Assembly: GCA_007694165.1 (NCBI GenBank)
Contig: RECE01000193.1
Span: 1-39,063 of the forward strand
From: Bacteroidota bacterium
GTDB taxonomy: Bacteria > Bacteroidota > Bacteroidia > Bacteroidales > UBA7960
Direction of reading: 5' to 3'
DNA: 39,063 nucleotides
The first letter of the stretch is position 1. The number at the start of each line of letters is the position of its first letter. The position numbers and the translations under genes were made by a program. Shown here one piece after another: positions 8,776-17,093 of this stretch. Under the pieces are notes generated by a model. The model was given only the letters and a program-made list of their open reading frames with translations. It had not been told where the DNA came from and made no database searches.

Positions 8776-11136
8776 ATGAAATTTATTTCCAGACTTCTTC
8801 GCTTTTTCCCTGAGTTTTGCGGTATTGTTTTCCTTCATTATGGCTATATAGTTCTCTATCGCACCTGGGGCTTACTGGCAATGGGAGGAAGGGGTAATGC
8901 AACCGACATACTAAATGGAATTGTAGCAGATGTAATTGTTATCAGCGCAATATTATTATTTCTGTACATCCCCTATGGTCTTATCGCATTAAAAAGTACA
9001 AGGAAGGCCAATATCATCATGGGCCTGGCCAGCATTTTTTTCTATGTGCTTTCTGCTCCGGTTCAGGCATATTTTATTTCCACCTCACAACTGCTCAATG
9101 CAGCCGCGCACAACTGTTCTGTATGCAATGCCTATTTTGCTGCCTTTAACGAAATCACCCTGCCTGGATGGATTCTCCCCATGATAGTTTTATCACTTGC
9201 GGGTTCCTGGTTTCTGTGGTGGCTTAGTAAGAAAAGAGTTGTGTTCCCTTCCGCGGTGGGCAAAGTAGTTCTTGCTGTGCTACTCATTTCGCTGCCTGTT
9301 GCAATTGAACTGAGAATGAACACTGCCTTTCTGAACAAAAATGGTTACCGAATCAGTAAACCCTACCATTTTGCCAGAACCGGCATCCTCTGTATTACCG
9401 ACAAAATAACAGGAAAAGCCAGCCGGCTTACCGGCATAGAACTTTTCCAGAGTTTACGGATTGAAGGAAGCTATATGTCGCCCGATGCCTATCCATTGCT
9501 TAGAAAATATAAGCCGGAGGATTGCCTGGGCAGGTATTTTAAACCGGAAGCCCTTGCAGAAAAACCCGACATTGTAATGATCATTGTGGAAGGACTAAGC
9601 GACCAGTTTCTTCACCCGGTAAAAGGGGTCTCTTTTATGCCGTTTTTGCAAGAATTGTCCCGCGAAGGAATCTACTGGGATCATTTTCTTTCCACCTCAG
9701 AGCGAGACCAGAACACGCTCCCTTCTATCCTGGGTGGGCTGCCCTATGGTGATAATGGGTTTACCCATATGCCTATAGTTCCTTTCCACTTCTCGCTCCT
9801 GAATATTCTGAAACACAACCATTACAATACGGCATATTTCACAGGTCAGTGGACATGGTTTCGGTCAACCGATAAATTCCTGAGCTTCAATAATACGGAT
9901 GTTGTGGCAGATGCAGGAGAATTTCCGGAAGAATATGACAAGATTCTCTTCGGTGAGGATGACTACTTCTGGGGATATAACGACAGAGCCTTGCTGGACT
10001 TTTATTACAAAAGCAGGGTGCAAAGTCATGAGCAGCAGAGATTCGATATTATTCAAACAGGCAGCATGAAAAGCCCCTTCTTCTTCGACAACAAAGAGCA
10101 TTACAACAGGGAATTTGAAAGGCTGACTTCATCCGTTTACAATAGCGAAGACAGAGCGTTCCTTGAAAGCAAAAAAGAAAACCTCATGTCTGCGATTTTT
10201 ACCGATGATATGTTGAGGCAGTTTTTTGAAAAGTATGCTGAAAATCCTGGTTATAACAACACGATCTTTGTGATAACCGGCAATTATCCAATGCCCGGAA
10301 TGACTGCAAACGAAGCTCTGAATAAATATCATGTACCTTTGGTTCTTTACTCTCCTGCATTGATTAGCTCAGAGCGCATTCATACCATCAGCAGCCATAA
10401 CGATATTGCCAGTTCATTGCTGGGCTTTATGACGGAAAAATATTCACTGGAAACACCACATCTCACCACATCAACAGGAACTGTTCTATGCACGGTTGCA
10501 AATGGCGATAAAACTTTCATCCCCCTGCTCGATCGCAATGGAAATATCCGCGAGATGGTTTATGATAATTACTATTATGATGCAGAGCAGCAAATCTACT
10601 CGATTGGTGAAGGTTTCCAATTGCAACCCGTTGCTCAAAGAAGAAAAGATATTCGTCCGCAGGATTTACTGGAAGCATTTATAAAAGTGAATGCAAAAAG
10701 CTCGGTTGATCTTATGCCCGACTCCTTGTTCTTCACCTTTTTCAACTATACCATCCTGGCTGACACAGCCACTTCAGGGCGCAGAGTCCGAAGCGAATAC
10801 AGGAACATACTGGAGGACTTGCCCATCAACCCGGGAATTCACTACATAGACATAAGCCTTTATAATCCGGAGGTAGCCATGGAGGAAGTTTTTGTGGTGT
10901 TTGAATTGTACGATGAGTCGGACAATCTGCTCGAATGGCAGAACTTTGGAATACCCGAAGGAAACATGGATTTTAGTGTAAGGATTGAGCTGGATAATCA
11001 ATACACCAGCCATGGAAACACCTATCTGAAGGTTTTCCTGTGGAACCAGTCTCCCATAGCCTACAGTTTTGAGAAAGCAAGGGTAGTGGTTTATACCCCG
11101 GCAAACTCCACTCCTTCAGGACACGCCACAAATTAA
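8776..11136 (+). CDS. LtaS/sulfatase-superfamily membrane protein with altered metal-site residues
   Basis: A 786-aa protein built like lipoteichoic-acid synthases and other membrane phosphoglycerol/phosphoethanolamine transferases: five N-terminal membrane segments (about residues 10-190), then an external alkaline-phosphatase-fold domain (about 260-560), then a beta-rich C-terminal extension of about 150 residues. IVEGLSDQF (Glu272) matches the first metal ligand and ERDQNTLPSILGG (Thr314) the nucleophile region. The usual Asp-His metal pair, expected in a motif like GDHG, is replaced by Asn503-Tyr504 in ITGNYPMPG. The later His in SSHNDIASSLLG is kept. Activity is therefore uncertain; it may be a degenerate enzyme. 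Bacteroidota have no lipoteichoic acid, so a role on lipid A, glycans or periplasmic polymers is more likely, but is inference. purN follows after 6 bp. Confidence 0.75.
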   Translation: MKFISRLLRFFPEFCGIVFLHYGYIVLYRTWGLLAMGGRGNATDILNGIVADVIVISAILLFLYIPYGLIALKSTRKANIIMGLASIFFYVLSAPVQAYFISTSQLLNAAAHNCSVCNAYFAAFNEITLPGWILPMIVLSLAGSWFLWWLSKKRVVFPSAVGKVVLAVLLISLPVAIELRMNTAFLNKNGYRISKPYHFARTGILCITDKITGKASRLTGIELFQSLRIEGSYMSPDAYPLLRKYKPEDCLGRYFKPEALAEKPDIVMIIVEGLSDQFLHPVKGVSFMPFLQELSREGIYWDHFLSTSERDQNTLPSILGGLPYGDNGFTHMPIVPFHFSLLNILKHNHYNTAYFTGQWTWFRSTDKFLSFNNTDVVADAGEFPEEYDKILFGEDDYFWGYNDRALLDFYYKSRVQSHEQQRFDIIQTGSMKSPFFFDNKEHYNREFERLTSSVYNSEDRAFLESKKENLMSAIFTDDMLRQFFEKYAENPGYNNTIFVITGNYPMPGMTANEALNKYHVPLVLYSPALISSERIHTISSHNDIASSLLGFMTEKYSLETPHLTTSTGTVLCTVANGDKTFIPLLDRNGNIREMVYDNYYYDAEQQIYSIGEGFQLQPVAQRRKDIRPQDLLEAFIKVNAKSSVDLMPDSLFFTFFNYTILADTATSGRRVRSEYRNILEDLPINPGIHYIDISLYNPEVAMEEVFVVFELYDESDNLLEWQNFGIPEGNMDFSVRIELDNQYTSHGNTYLKVFLWNQSPIAYSFEKARVVVYTPANSTPSGHATN

Positions 11137-11142
11137 TCAGGT

Positions 11143-11724
11143 ATGATGAACAAAAAAGTTTATAAAATTGCCATTTTTGCCTCCGGCAGCGGTACCAATG
11201 CTGAAAACATGATCCGGTATTTTAAAGGACACGATTTCATAGAGGTTGCCGTGGTAGTGAGCAACAATCCCGATGCCTATGCCCTTAAAAGAGCTGAGAA
11301 GGAGAATGTACCTGCCGTGGTAATGGATAAATCTTTTCGCAACTCAGAAGAAAGGGTCATGGAGCTTATGCGGCAGTTTGATATTCATTTTATTGTCCTT
11401 GCAGGGTACCTCCTGTTGATTCCCCAATGGCTCACCCGGCAATTTGAAAAAAGAATTGTCAATATTCATCCTGCATTGCTGCCCCATTTTGGAGGGAAGG
11501 GGATGTATGGCGACCATGTGCACGAGGCAGTTATCAAATCGGGAGAAAAGAAATCAGGCATCACCATTCATTATGTCAACGAAAAGTATGACCAGGGAGA
11601 TATCATCTTCCAGGCCGAATGCCCGGTATTGTCAGATGACACCCCACAGAGCCTGGCAAAAAGAATCCACGAACTCGAATACAGGCATTTTCCGCCCATT
11701 GTAGAGAAAATAATCCTGGAATAA
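11143..11724 (+). CDS. purN: Phosphoribosylglycinamide formyltransferase (GART)
   Basis: Third step of de novo purine synthesis: transfers a formyl group from 10-formyl-tetrahydrofolate to GAR. At 193 aa it is of normal length. FASGSGTNAENMI is the N-terminal phosphate-binding loop. The Asn and His of the catalytic triad are in NIHPALLPHFGGKGMYG, and the Asp in the YDQGDIIFQ segment. GYLLLIPQWL is also conserved. Two tandem ATGs (11143 and 11146) could both serve as start. It lies 6 bp after the LtaS-like gene and is probably cotranscribed with it; a strong hairpin follows. In many Bacteroidota purN lies next to and divergent from acpP-fabF-rnc; here one extra gene sits between them (comparison from memory). 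Confidence 0.95.
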   Translation: MMNKKVYKIAIFASGSGTNAENMIRYFKGHDFIEVAVVVSNNPDAYALKRAEKENVPAVVMDKSFRNSEERVMELMRQFDIHFIVLAGYLLLIPQWLTRQFEKRIVNIHPALLPHFGGKGMYGDHVHEAVIKSGEKKSGITIHYVNEKYDQGDIIFQAECPVLSDDTPQSLAKRIHELEYRHFPPIVEKIILE

Positions 11725-11784
11725 GGAACATCAATACACATGGCGGCTCCCTGCGCGGCCAAAAACCCTACGTTGCAAAAAAAC

Positions 11785-11825
11785 AACCCCGACAGTTGTA
11801 AGATAACTATCGGGGTTTTCTTTTA
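11785..11825. terminator. Bidirectional intrinsic terminator between purN and the peptidase gene
   Basis: AACCCCGACAGTT (11785-11797) pairs with AACTATCGGGGTT (11805-11817), one mismatch in 13, followed by TTCTTTT on the plus strand and flanked by an A-run that serves the minus strand. It sits between two convergent genes and can end both. Confidence 0.85.
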
Positions 11826-11864
11826 ATCTTTCAGCAACAGCATTCTGGCTATTGCTTAGTGGCA

Positions 11865-13904
11865 CTACAAATTTCTCAGGGCCTCCTCCACTGCATTGAG
11901 CAATGGTTGATTTGAAATGGGTTGACCCACGGCGTTGCGCATCCATTCCTGCGGAATCAGGGAGCCTGCAGTAAACATCCGGTCCGATTCATCTGCCAGG
12001 TTTTTGCCTTGCACGCGCTGCTCTATCTGAAACTCTATCAAACGGCCCAGCGGATATGCTGACAAGTACAAGGGGTAGCTTATCATATGCGAGTATATGG
12101 CCAGGATGGGTTGATCTTCGATGCCAAAAACCGGGGCAAAGTATTGATTCCAGACTTCTTTGGCGATACTGATGGTTTCATCCCGCAACTGCTGTGCAGT
12201 GGCATTAGGATTGGCATACAACCAGTTCCATACAGCCATATCCACGAGCGAAACACCCATAATTTCGTAGCTGCCCCAGAATTTGTCCAGGGTGTTGAGG
12301 TATTCAACATTGGGTTCGTCAACATTGATATTGAGCAACTTCAAATCACGGGTCTGATAAATAAATGCAAGGGCTTCGGTAAAAGCAGTATTGGGTACTC
12401 CCCGCATCATATAAAAGTCAACATCATACAGACTGATGGTTTGCTCCACATTATGCCCCAACTCATGAATAGCAATATTGTATCCTTTGTAATCCATGCC
12501 AGATTCAGGAATTCGTGTGCGCAGGCGCGATTGCTGCGAACGCATCATGGCCGGCCATGCATGGCCTGCACCACGGGAGGCTTCCACGGTAATTTTTGAT
12601 GAGATATATTCGGCACGCTGACGACTATAACCCAGTTTTACAAGGATACTGGGCAAGTCACGCTCCAGCGCTGCCGCATCAGGATACAAACCACGTGTCA
12701 GCTCATCAAGATACTCCTCAGAAATGGAACTTCTGGCCTTGAATCCATCGTACCATATATCATAAGGTTGCAAATCCCGACCCAGCCTCTGGCTAATCAA
12801 GGCACCTACCTCTTTCAATAAAGGGGAGCTTACCAGCTCGACAAACAACTCCTCAACCTCCTTTTGAGACAACTCAAGGCCACTGTCAAATGCTCTTTGA
12901 ATATACGTGGGATAGTTGGGGTTGTAATTATCCGATGCTTTGTGAGCATTAAAATTGTTGAGCAACTGCTGGTATCGTGTATCAGGCTCCCTTTCAAAGT
13001 CCTGTGTTTGTCCATCGCGGGTAACAATATTCTCATAAGGATTCCACTGCACTTCAGGGTTATTGATTACCATTTGGGGGATATCCTGCTGAATAATACG
13101 AAGCATCACCTGGTAAATCATTTCCTGTTTGGGAAGCGCATCTTCCATACCATAATTGGATTTTATTTCATCGCGTAGCCCCCAGTGCGTAATCAGGCTC
13201 ATGCCATCAGGAAAAAGCTTCTGGTTGTCATTGTCGCGCAGCTGATCCATCCGGATATTGTAATCGGAAATATAGCTGTCGCTTTCGGTTGATATTCTGG
13301 ATATTTCCTGGCTTACCCTGGCCGGTACCCTGGAGATAAAAACATCACCCATGCGGGCATAAGCCCACTCTTTGCGGGTCCAGCTTTCAGCCATCGAAGA
13401 CTTTTCTTCCAGTGACCAGAAAGGAAAGTTAAGAATAGTAATAAACGCTATTCTATTTTGGAAAAAATCATCATAGAAATGTGCTCCTGCCGAATATCCT
13501 GCAAAGAGCAGATCTACAGGTTGTAGCGGGCCCCAGTCAAGATTCAGAGGCTTGTTCAGCTCAATGGTAACCTGGTTGCCATGGCCCCATATGGCTTCAA
13601 AATTGCGCGACAAAGACTGAAAAAGCTTATCACGCCCCTCCGCATCATTGATGAAGTGCTCCAGGCAAAAAGCCTTGAATTCATCGCTGGAGCCATCTTT
13701 CTGTGTCCAAAGTGCCGCCACTTGTGGCACCCCTTTTCTTATCCAGGCAACCCGGTCATCGCCATGCTGTGCCAAAAGTTCGTCAATGGTTTGCTCTATC
13801 ATCCTGTCGGAGATAAACCCGTCAGTAGTTTGTTTCTTTTCATTGCCACAGGCTGCAAGGGCAAGTACAAATGCCATAAATAAAAGTTTTTTCAAAGTTG
13901 ACAT
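11865..13904 (-). CDS. Lipoprotein zinc metallopeptidase (HExxH, gluzincin-like)
   Basis: A 679-aa predicted lipoprotein peptidase. The start at 13904 gives a signal peptide ending in the lipobox LAAC followed by G, so Cys20 or nearby would be lipidated; the longer frame adds 33 residues without signal character. HELGH at 480-484 supplies two zinc-binding His and the catalytic Glu, and a Glu 30 residues later (TEALAF, about 510) is a plausible third ligand, the gluzincin arrangement. GHAWPAMMRSQQS upstream of it is a distinctive block. The spacing resembles oligopeptidase families such as M3, but I do not recognise the N-terminal 450 residues and do not name a family. Likely location: periplasmic or outer-membrane face. 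It is followed by a shared terminator and preceded on the same strand by a nitroreductase gene 169 bp away. Confidence 0.8.
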   Translation of the reverse strand: MSTLKKLLFMAFVLALAACGNEKKQTTDGFISDRMIEQTIDELLAQHGDDRVAWIRKGVPQVAALWTQKDGSSDEFKAFCLEHFINDAEGRDKLFQSLSRNFEAIWGHGNQVTIELNKPLNLDWGPLQPVDLLFAGYSAGAHFYDDFFQNRIAFITILNFPFWSLEEKSSMAESWTRKEWAYARMGDVFISRVPARVSQEISRISTESDSYISDYNIRMDQLRDNDNQKLFPDGMSLITHWGLRDEIKSNYGMEDALPKQEMIYQVMLRIIQQDIPQMVINNPEVQWNPYENIVTRDGQTQDFEREPDTRYQQLLNNFNAHKASDNYNPNYPTYIQRAFDSGLELSQKEVEELFVELVSSPLLKEVGALISQRLGRDLQPYDIWYDGFKARSSISEEYLDELTRGLYPDAAALERDLPSILVKLGYSRQRAEYISSKITVEASRGAGHAWPAMMRSQQSRLRTRIPESGMDYKGYNIAIHELGHNVEQTISLYDVDFYMMRGVPNTAFTEALAFIYQTRDLKLLNINVDEPNVEYLNTLDKFWGSYEIMGVSLVDMAVWNWLYANPNATAQQLRDETISIAKEVWNQYFAPVFGIEDQPILAIYSHMISYPLYLSAYPLGRLIEFQIEQRVQGKNLADESDRMFTAGSLIPQEWMRNAVGQPISNQPLLNAVEEALRNL

Positions 13905-14073
13905 ATAATATATTTTGTGGATTGATAAAAAATTTTGTGCCGGTAAATATACTAAAAAAGGGTATTTACAAGAACAGTATTGCAAAGGTTGCAGCAATGG
14001 CAACAGAAATATTTACAACGAATTGCAAAAGAGACAAGTTACAGAACCTACAGCCTTCTGACACAGTCGCATT

Positions 14074-14613
14074 TTAGTAGCTGTTCATGGACCACAATTC
14101 CTCTGATGACTTCCTGATTTTTCTGCGATTTTCCTTTGCCGGATACCCAAGGGTAATGAGCAGCAGGATCCTTTTGTTATCGGGCACATTAAGGATTTTC
14201 CTGGCAGCCGGTTCGTCAAACCATCCCAGCATACAACTGCCCAGCCCCAGATCTGCTGCCTGCAGGCAAAAGTGTTCTGCTACAATACCAATGTCCATCA
14301 AATAAAAATCCTTGTCCTTCACATTTCCTCCTATTCGCGCAAGCCAGTTAGGCTTTTCTGCAATAATGGCAACAATAACGGGCGCTTCACGTGCAAATTT
14401 GTTAAACCGCAACAAGGGACCGTAACTGCTAGCCGCCAGTGGGTCTTTCACCTGGGGGTCGGCAGCCACAACAAAACGCCAGGGCTGCGAATTGCAGGCC
14501 GACGGCGCCAGACGGCAGGCTTCCATGATGGTCTCAATCTTTTCCTGTTCTACGGGTTTGTCCAGGTATTTGCGGGTGCTTTCACGCTGAACCACGAGTT
14601 CTTTAAAATCCAT
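14074..14613 (-). CDS. Nitroreductase-family FMN oxidoreductase
   Basis: A 179-aa flavoprotein of the nitroreductase superfamily, which reduces nitro compounds, quinones or flavins with NAD(P)H; the natural substrate cannot be told. RESTRKYLDKPVE at the N-terminus is the usual FMN-phosphate-binding start, followed by RLAPSACNSQPWRFVV, and LGLGSCMLGWFD in the second half, as in the short, single-domain members. The start at 14613 gives MDFKELV; the longer frame adds 13 residues of no family character. No promoter match was found upstream. It may be transcribed with the downstream peptidase gene, though a 169-bp gap makes this uncertain. Confidence 0.88.
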   Translation of the reverse strand: MDFKELVVQRESTRKYLDKPVEQEKIETIMEACRLAPSACNSQPWRFVVAADPQVKDPLAASSYGPLLRFNKFAREAPVIVAIIAEKPNWLARIGGNVKDKDFYLMDIGIVAEHFCLQAADLGLGSCMLGWFDEPAARKILNVPDNKRILLLITLGYPAKENRRKIRKSSEELWSMNSY

Positions 14614-15018
14614 AAGCAAGTGTTTTTTTATGCAATGATAGTAAAAAAGCATTACTTCAAGGCTAATAACGCGCCCTTTGTGTTGTCTTTACCCGTAGAA
14701 ACTACGTGTTGAAAACGAGCAAAATCACTCCCTTAAAGATGGCAATCACTGATTTATCTTTGTTATTCGAAGACTTAGCGGCTCACACACCGGATTATTC
14801 AGCAAAACTACCATCAAAAGATGGCAAAAAAACAAGGCAGTGGATCTTAAATGCAAATTTATTCCTCATAGTAAAGGATGATAAACAAAACTCCAATGCT
14901 TTGGCAGTCATTTTTAATAACAACAATACACAATCAAGCACTAAGCATTTTTGCTTTATACGAATCACAAAAATAAAAACAACCATCGCAAAACAACAAT
15001 TTCAAATACTTTAAAATT
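14614..15018. other. Intergenic region upstream of the propeller lipoprotein
   Basis: About 400 bases. TATCTTTG at 14755-14762 on the plus strand is a perfect -7 match, which would give the next gene a leader of roughly 250 nt. A 102-codon open frame (14706-15014) spans this box and its composition is low-complexity, so I do not call it a gene. No strong hairpin or known riboswitch is seen. The stretch before 15019 is very A-rich. Confidence 0.45.
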
Positions 15019-16914
15019 ATGAAACACCCTCAAACTACTTACGGATTCCTAACTTTTTTACTGGCCATACTTCTTATTACGGCCTGCCAGAAAGACAACT
15101 ATGAAACTCCGGACCCGGTTGATCTTATTGAAATTCAAAACATTATTATCAATAACAATGTTGCTGTTTTGAATAAAAGGTTGACGCTTCGCGATGAACT
15201 CGTTTCCATCGACAGGACCAACAATACTATTGGACTGAAAAGTGGCGAATCAGAAACGGTGGACTACACCAGTAACTATGCCTTTAAACTCAAGGCTGAT
15301 GTAGACCCTCCCCAGGTCAATGATGCATATGTAATGGCCACTCATGTAGCCATACATGACAATTTTGCTTTTGTTTCTTACAACACCCGAGGCAGTATTC
15401 ATGGAGGTGCCGTTGAGGTATTTGACATTACCAGTATTACAAATCCACAAATCATTTCCCAGGCTATTTTCCCTGATGCTGATATCAATTCTGTGGATTA
15501 TGATAACGGTAAAATTTTTATCGTTGGTGCCATGGAAAAGTTTGAAGAGTTTGAGATGGATGGCCCGGCATTTCTGCAGGTGATAAGCCTCAACGGACAA
15601 ATGCAGATTGAAGCAGTGGACACCATTATTGATATTCGCTCTTTCTCGGCCAACAGTATCAAGGTCAGTGCCGACCGGATCATGATTACCAGCGGAGACC
15701 AGGGAGATTACAGTGTATTTGACAGAGAATACAATGAAATAGCCAGGGTGCCGGTAAGCGATGCACGTTCGGTTGCATTCAATTCGGCCAACGCTTTTGT
15801 CCTTTCCGGACAGCCCGGCACATTAAACGTGTTTGACAAAAATACGGCAACCTTTATAGAATCATTTGAAACAGGTGGTGCCAATATACCCCACTCAAAA
15901 TCGCAGATTTGCGCCACAGAGCAGTATATTTTTGCTGCTCTCAACGAAGGCGGCATGAAGGTTTATGAAACCAACGGAACATTGAAACAACACATACCCA
16001 AGCCGGAAACTCCTGATGGTGCACTGGATGAAAATCATGTCACCAACAGTGTTTCTGTAAACTACAACCTGGTATTTTTTGCCAATGGAGAATCGGGCAT
16101 TAGTGTAGGGGAAATGATTGGAGAACTTGAGGATGAGGTTATCATAATGGGCACAATGGTTTTTTCTGACATGCAATCCTCCAATTTTGTTCAGTCGAGA
16201 GACAGCCTGGTTTTTGTTGCCAGTGGACTGGGTGGGTTAAAAATACTTGCCATAAGCATTGATGAAGGTGTGCCCGACGATGTTATCCCTTCGGAGCCCT
16301 GCCCCACACTCATGGATGCCATAACCCTGCTTTTCCCTGAAACGCAAAATGCCATGAACAACCACCCGCACCTTTTTGAAGCAGGAGCAGTGCTCAACAT
16401 AACCACAGAAGAGGAAACCGATGTGTATCTGAAATTTGTTTGGGAAGGTGCAGGCTGGAAAAATACATTGGGCTATTATTACTATCCTGCTAACAATCCT
16501 CCTGCCAGCGTTGCTGATTTGGAAAAACATGTGGTTTTCCCAAATACCAGCATGGTTGGAAGCGGAGGAGGCCTTGAACCAGGAGACATGGTTCAGCTTG
16601 GCAGTGCGCCATTCCCTGCCAATACGGTTATCGGGTTTTATCTTGTAGCACAAGGCTGGGGCAATGGAGAAATGGTAAATGGCGTATACACTCATTATAC
16701 CGATATTCAGTTTAACCCCAACAACACGCAACAACACGTGCTTTTCATTGAAAATGGCTGCCAGGACCTTGTACTTGGCTTCGAAGACATCCGCTTGCCT
16801 GGAGGCGACAAGGATTTCAACGATGTAATATTTGTACTGAAAGACAATCCTGAACAGCTTCCAAACACAAAATTCAACACCGAAGGAATCATTTCTTTTG
16901 ACTGGGAAGAATAG
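15019..16914 (+). CDS. Secreted lipoprotein with beta-propeller-like repeats and C-terminal DUF4114-like domain
   Basis: A 631-aa predicted lipoprotein. The signal peptide ends in LLITAC with Cys23 as the lipid site. Residues about 90-410 contain repeated short strands of the type VEVFDITSITNPQIIS, DYSVFDREYNEIARVPVSDA and LNVFDKNTATFIESFETGG, suggesting an LVIVD/YVTN-like beta-propeller. Residues about 430-625 end in LGFEDIRLPGGDKDFNDVIF, the Asp-rich pattern of DUF4114 domains, perhaps calcium binding. No enzymatic residues are recognised; a surface binding role is inference. It stands alone, followed by a strong terminator. Function unknown. Confidence 0.8.
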   Translation: MKHPQTTYGFLTFLLAILLITACQKDNYETPDPVDLIEIQNIIINNNVAVLNKRLTLRDELVSIDRTNNTIGLKSGESETVDYTSNYAFKLKADVDPPQVNDAYVMATHVAIHDNFAFVSYNTRGSIHGGAVEVFDITSITNPQIISQAIFPDADINSVDYDNGKIFIVGAMEKFEEFEMDGPAFLQVISLNGQMQIEAVDTIIDIRSFSANSIKVSADRIMITSGDQGDYSVFDREYNEIARVPVSDARSVAFNSANAFVLSGQPGTLNVFDKNTATFIESFETGGANIPHSKSQICATEQYIFAALNEGGMKVYETNGTLKQHIPKPETPDGALDENHVTNSVSVNYNLVFFANGESGISVGEMIGELEDEVIIMGTMVFSDMQSSNFVQSRDSLVFVASGLGGLKILAISIDEGVPDDVIPSEPCPTLMDAITLLFPETQNAMNNHPHLFEAGAVLNITTEEETDVYLKFVWEGAGWKNTLGYYYYPANNPPASVADLEKHVVFPNTSMVGSGGGLEPGDMVQLGSAPFPANTVIGFYLVAQGWGNGEMVNGVYTHYTDIQFNPNNTQQHVLFIENGCQDLVLGFEDIRLPGGDKDFNDVIFVLKDNPEQLPNTKFNTEGIISFDWEE

Positions 16915-16951
16915 TCATCCCGGTTAAGCATCAAATAGCTCAGCGCTCAAC

Positions 16952-16993
16952 AATGCCGGATTCAGCTTTCATGCTGTTTCCGGCATTTTGATT
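16952..16993 (+). terminator. Intrinsic terminator after the propeller lipoprotein
   Basis: AATGCCGGA (16952-16960) pairs perfectly with TCCGGCATT (16979-16987), with four more pairs (CAGC/GCTG) inside after a two-base mismatch; TTTTGATTTT follows. It ends the lipoprotein transcript before the polA promoter. Confidence 0.8.
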
Positions 16994-17061
16994 TTAGAGG
17001 ATTCAACCGGCAGCAGGACAGATTTATAAAAATGTGTTTTTTTCTTGTCAGCCATTAGAGC

Positions 17062-17069
17062 TATCTTTG
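17062..17069 (+). promoter_or_regulatory. polA -7 promoter box (TATCTTTG)
   Basis: Exact match to TAnnTTTG, 24 bp before the polA ATG. A TTG at 17045-17047 is only 14 bp upstream, shorter than the usual spacing of about 19, so the -33 element is unclear. Confidence 0.55.
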
Positions 17070-17093
17070 GATTCCAAATAAACAAACAAGTAT

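Noticed and set aside
14706-15014. A 102-codon plus-strand open frame before the propeller lipoprotein
   Set aside because: It spans a perfect promoter -7 box, is rich in Asn, Lys and Thr without domain features, and ends just before the next start; it looks like an A-rich leader.
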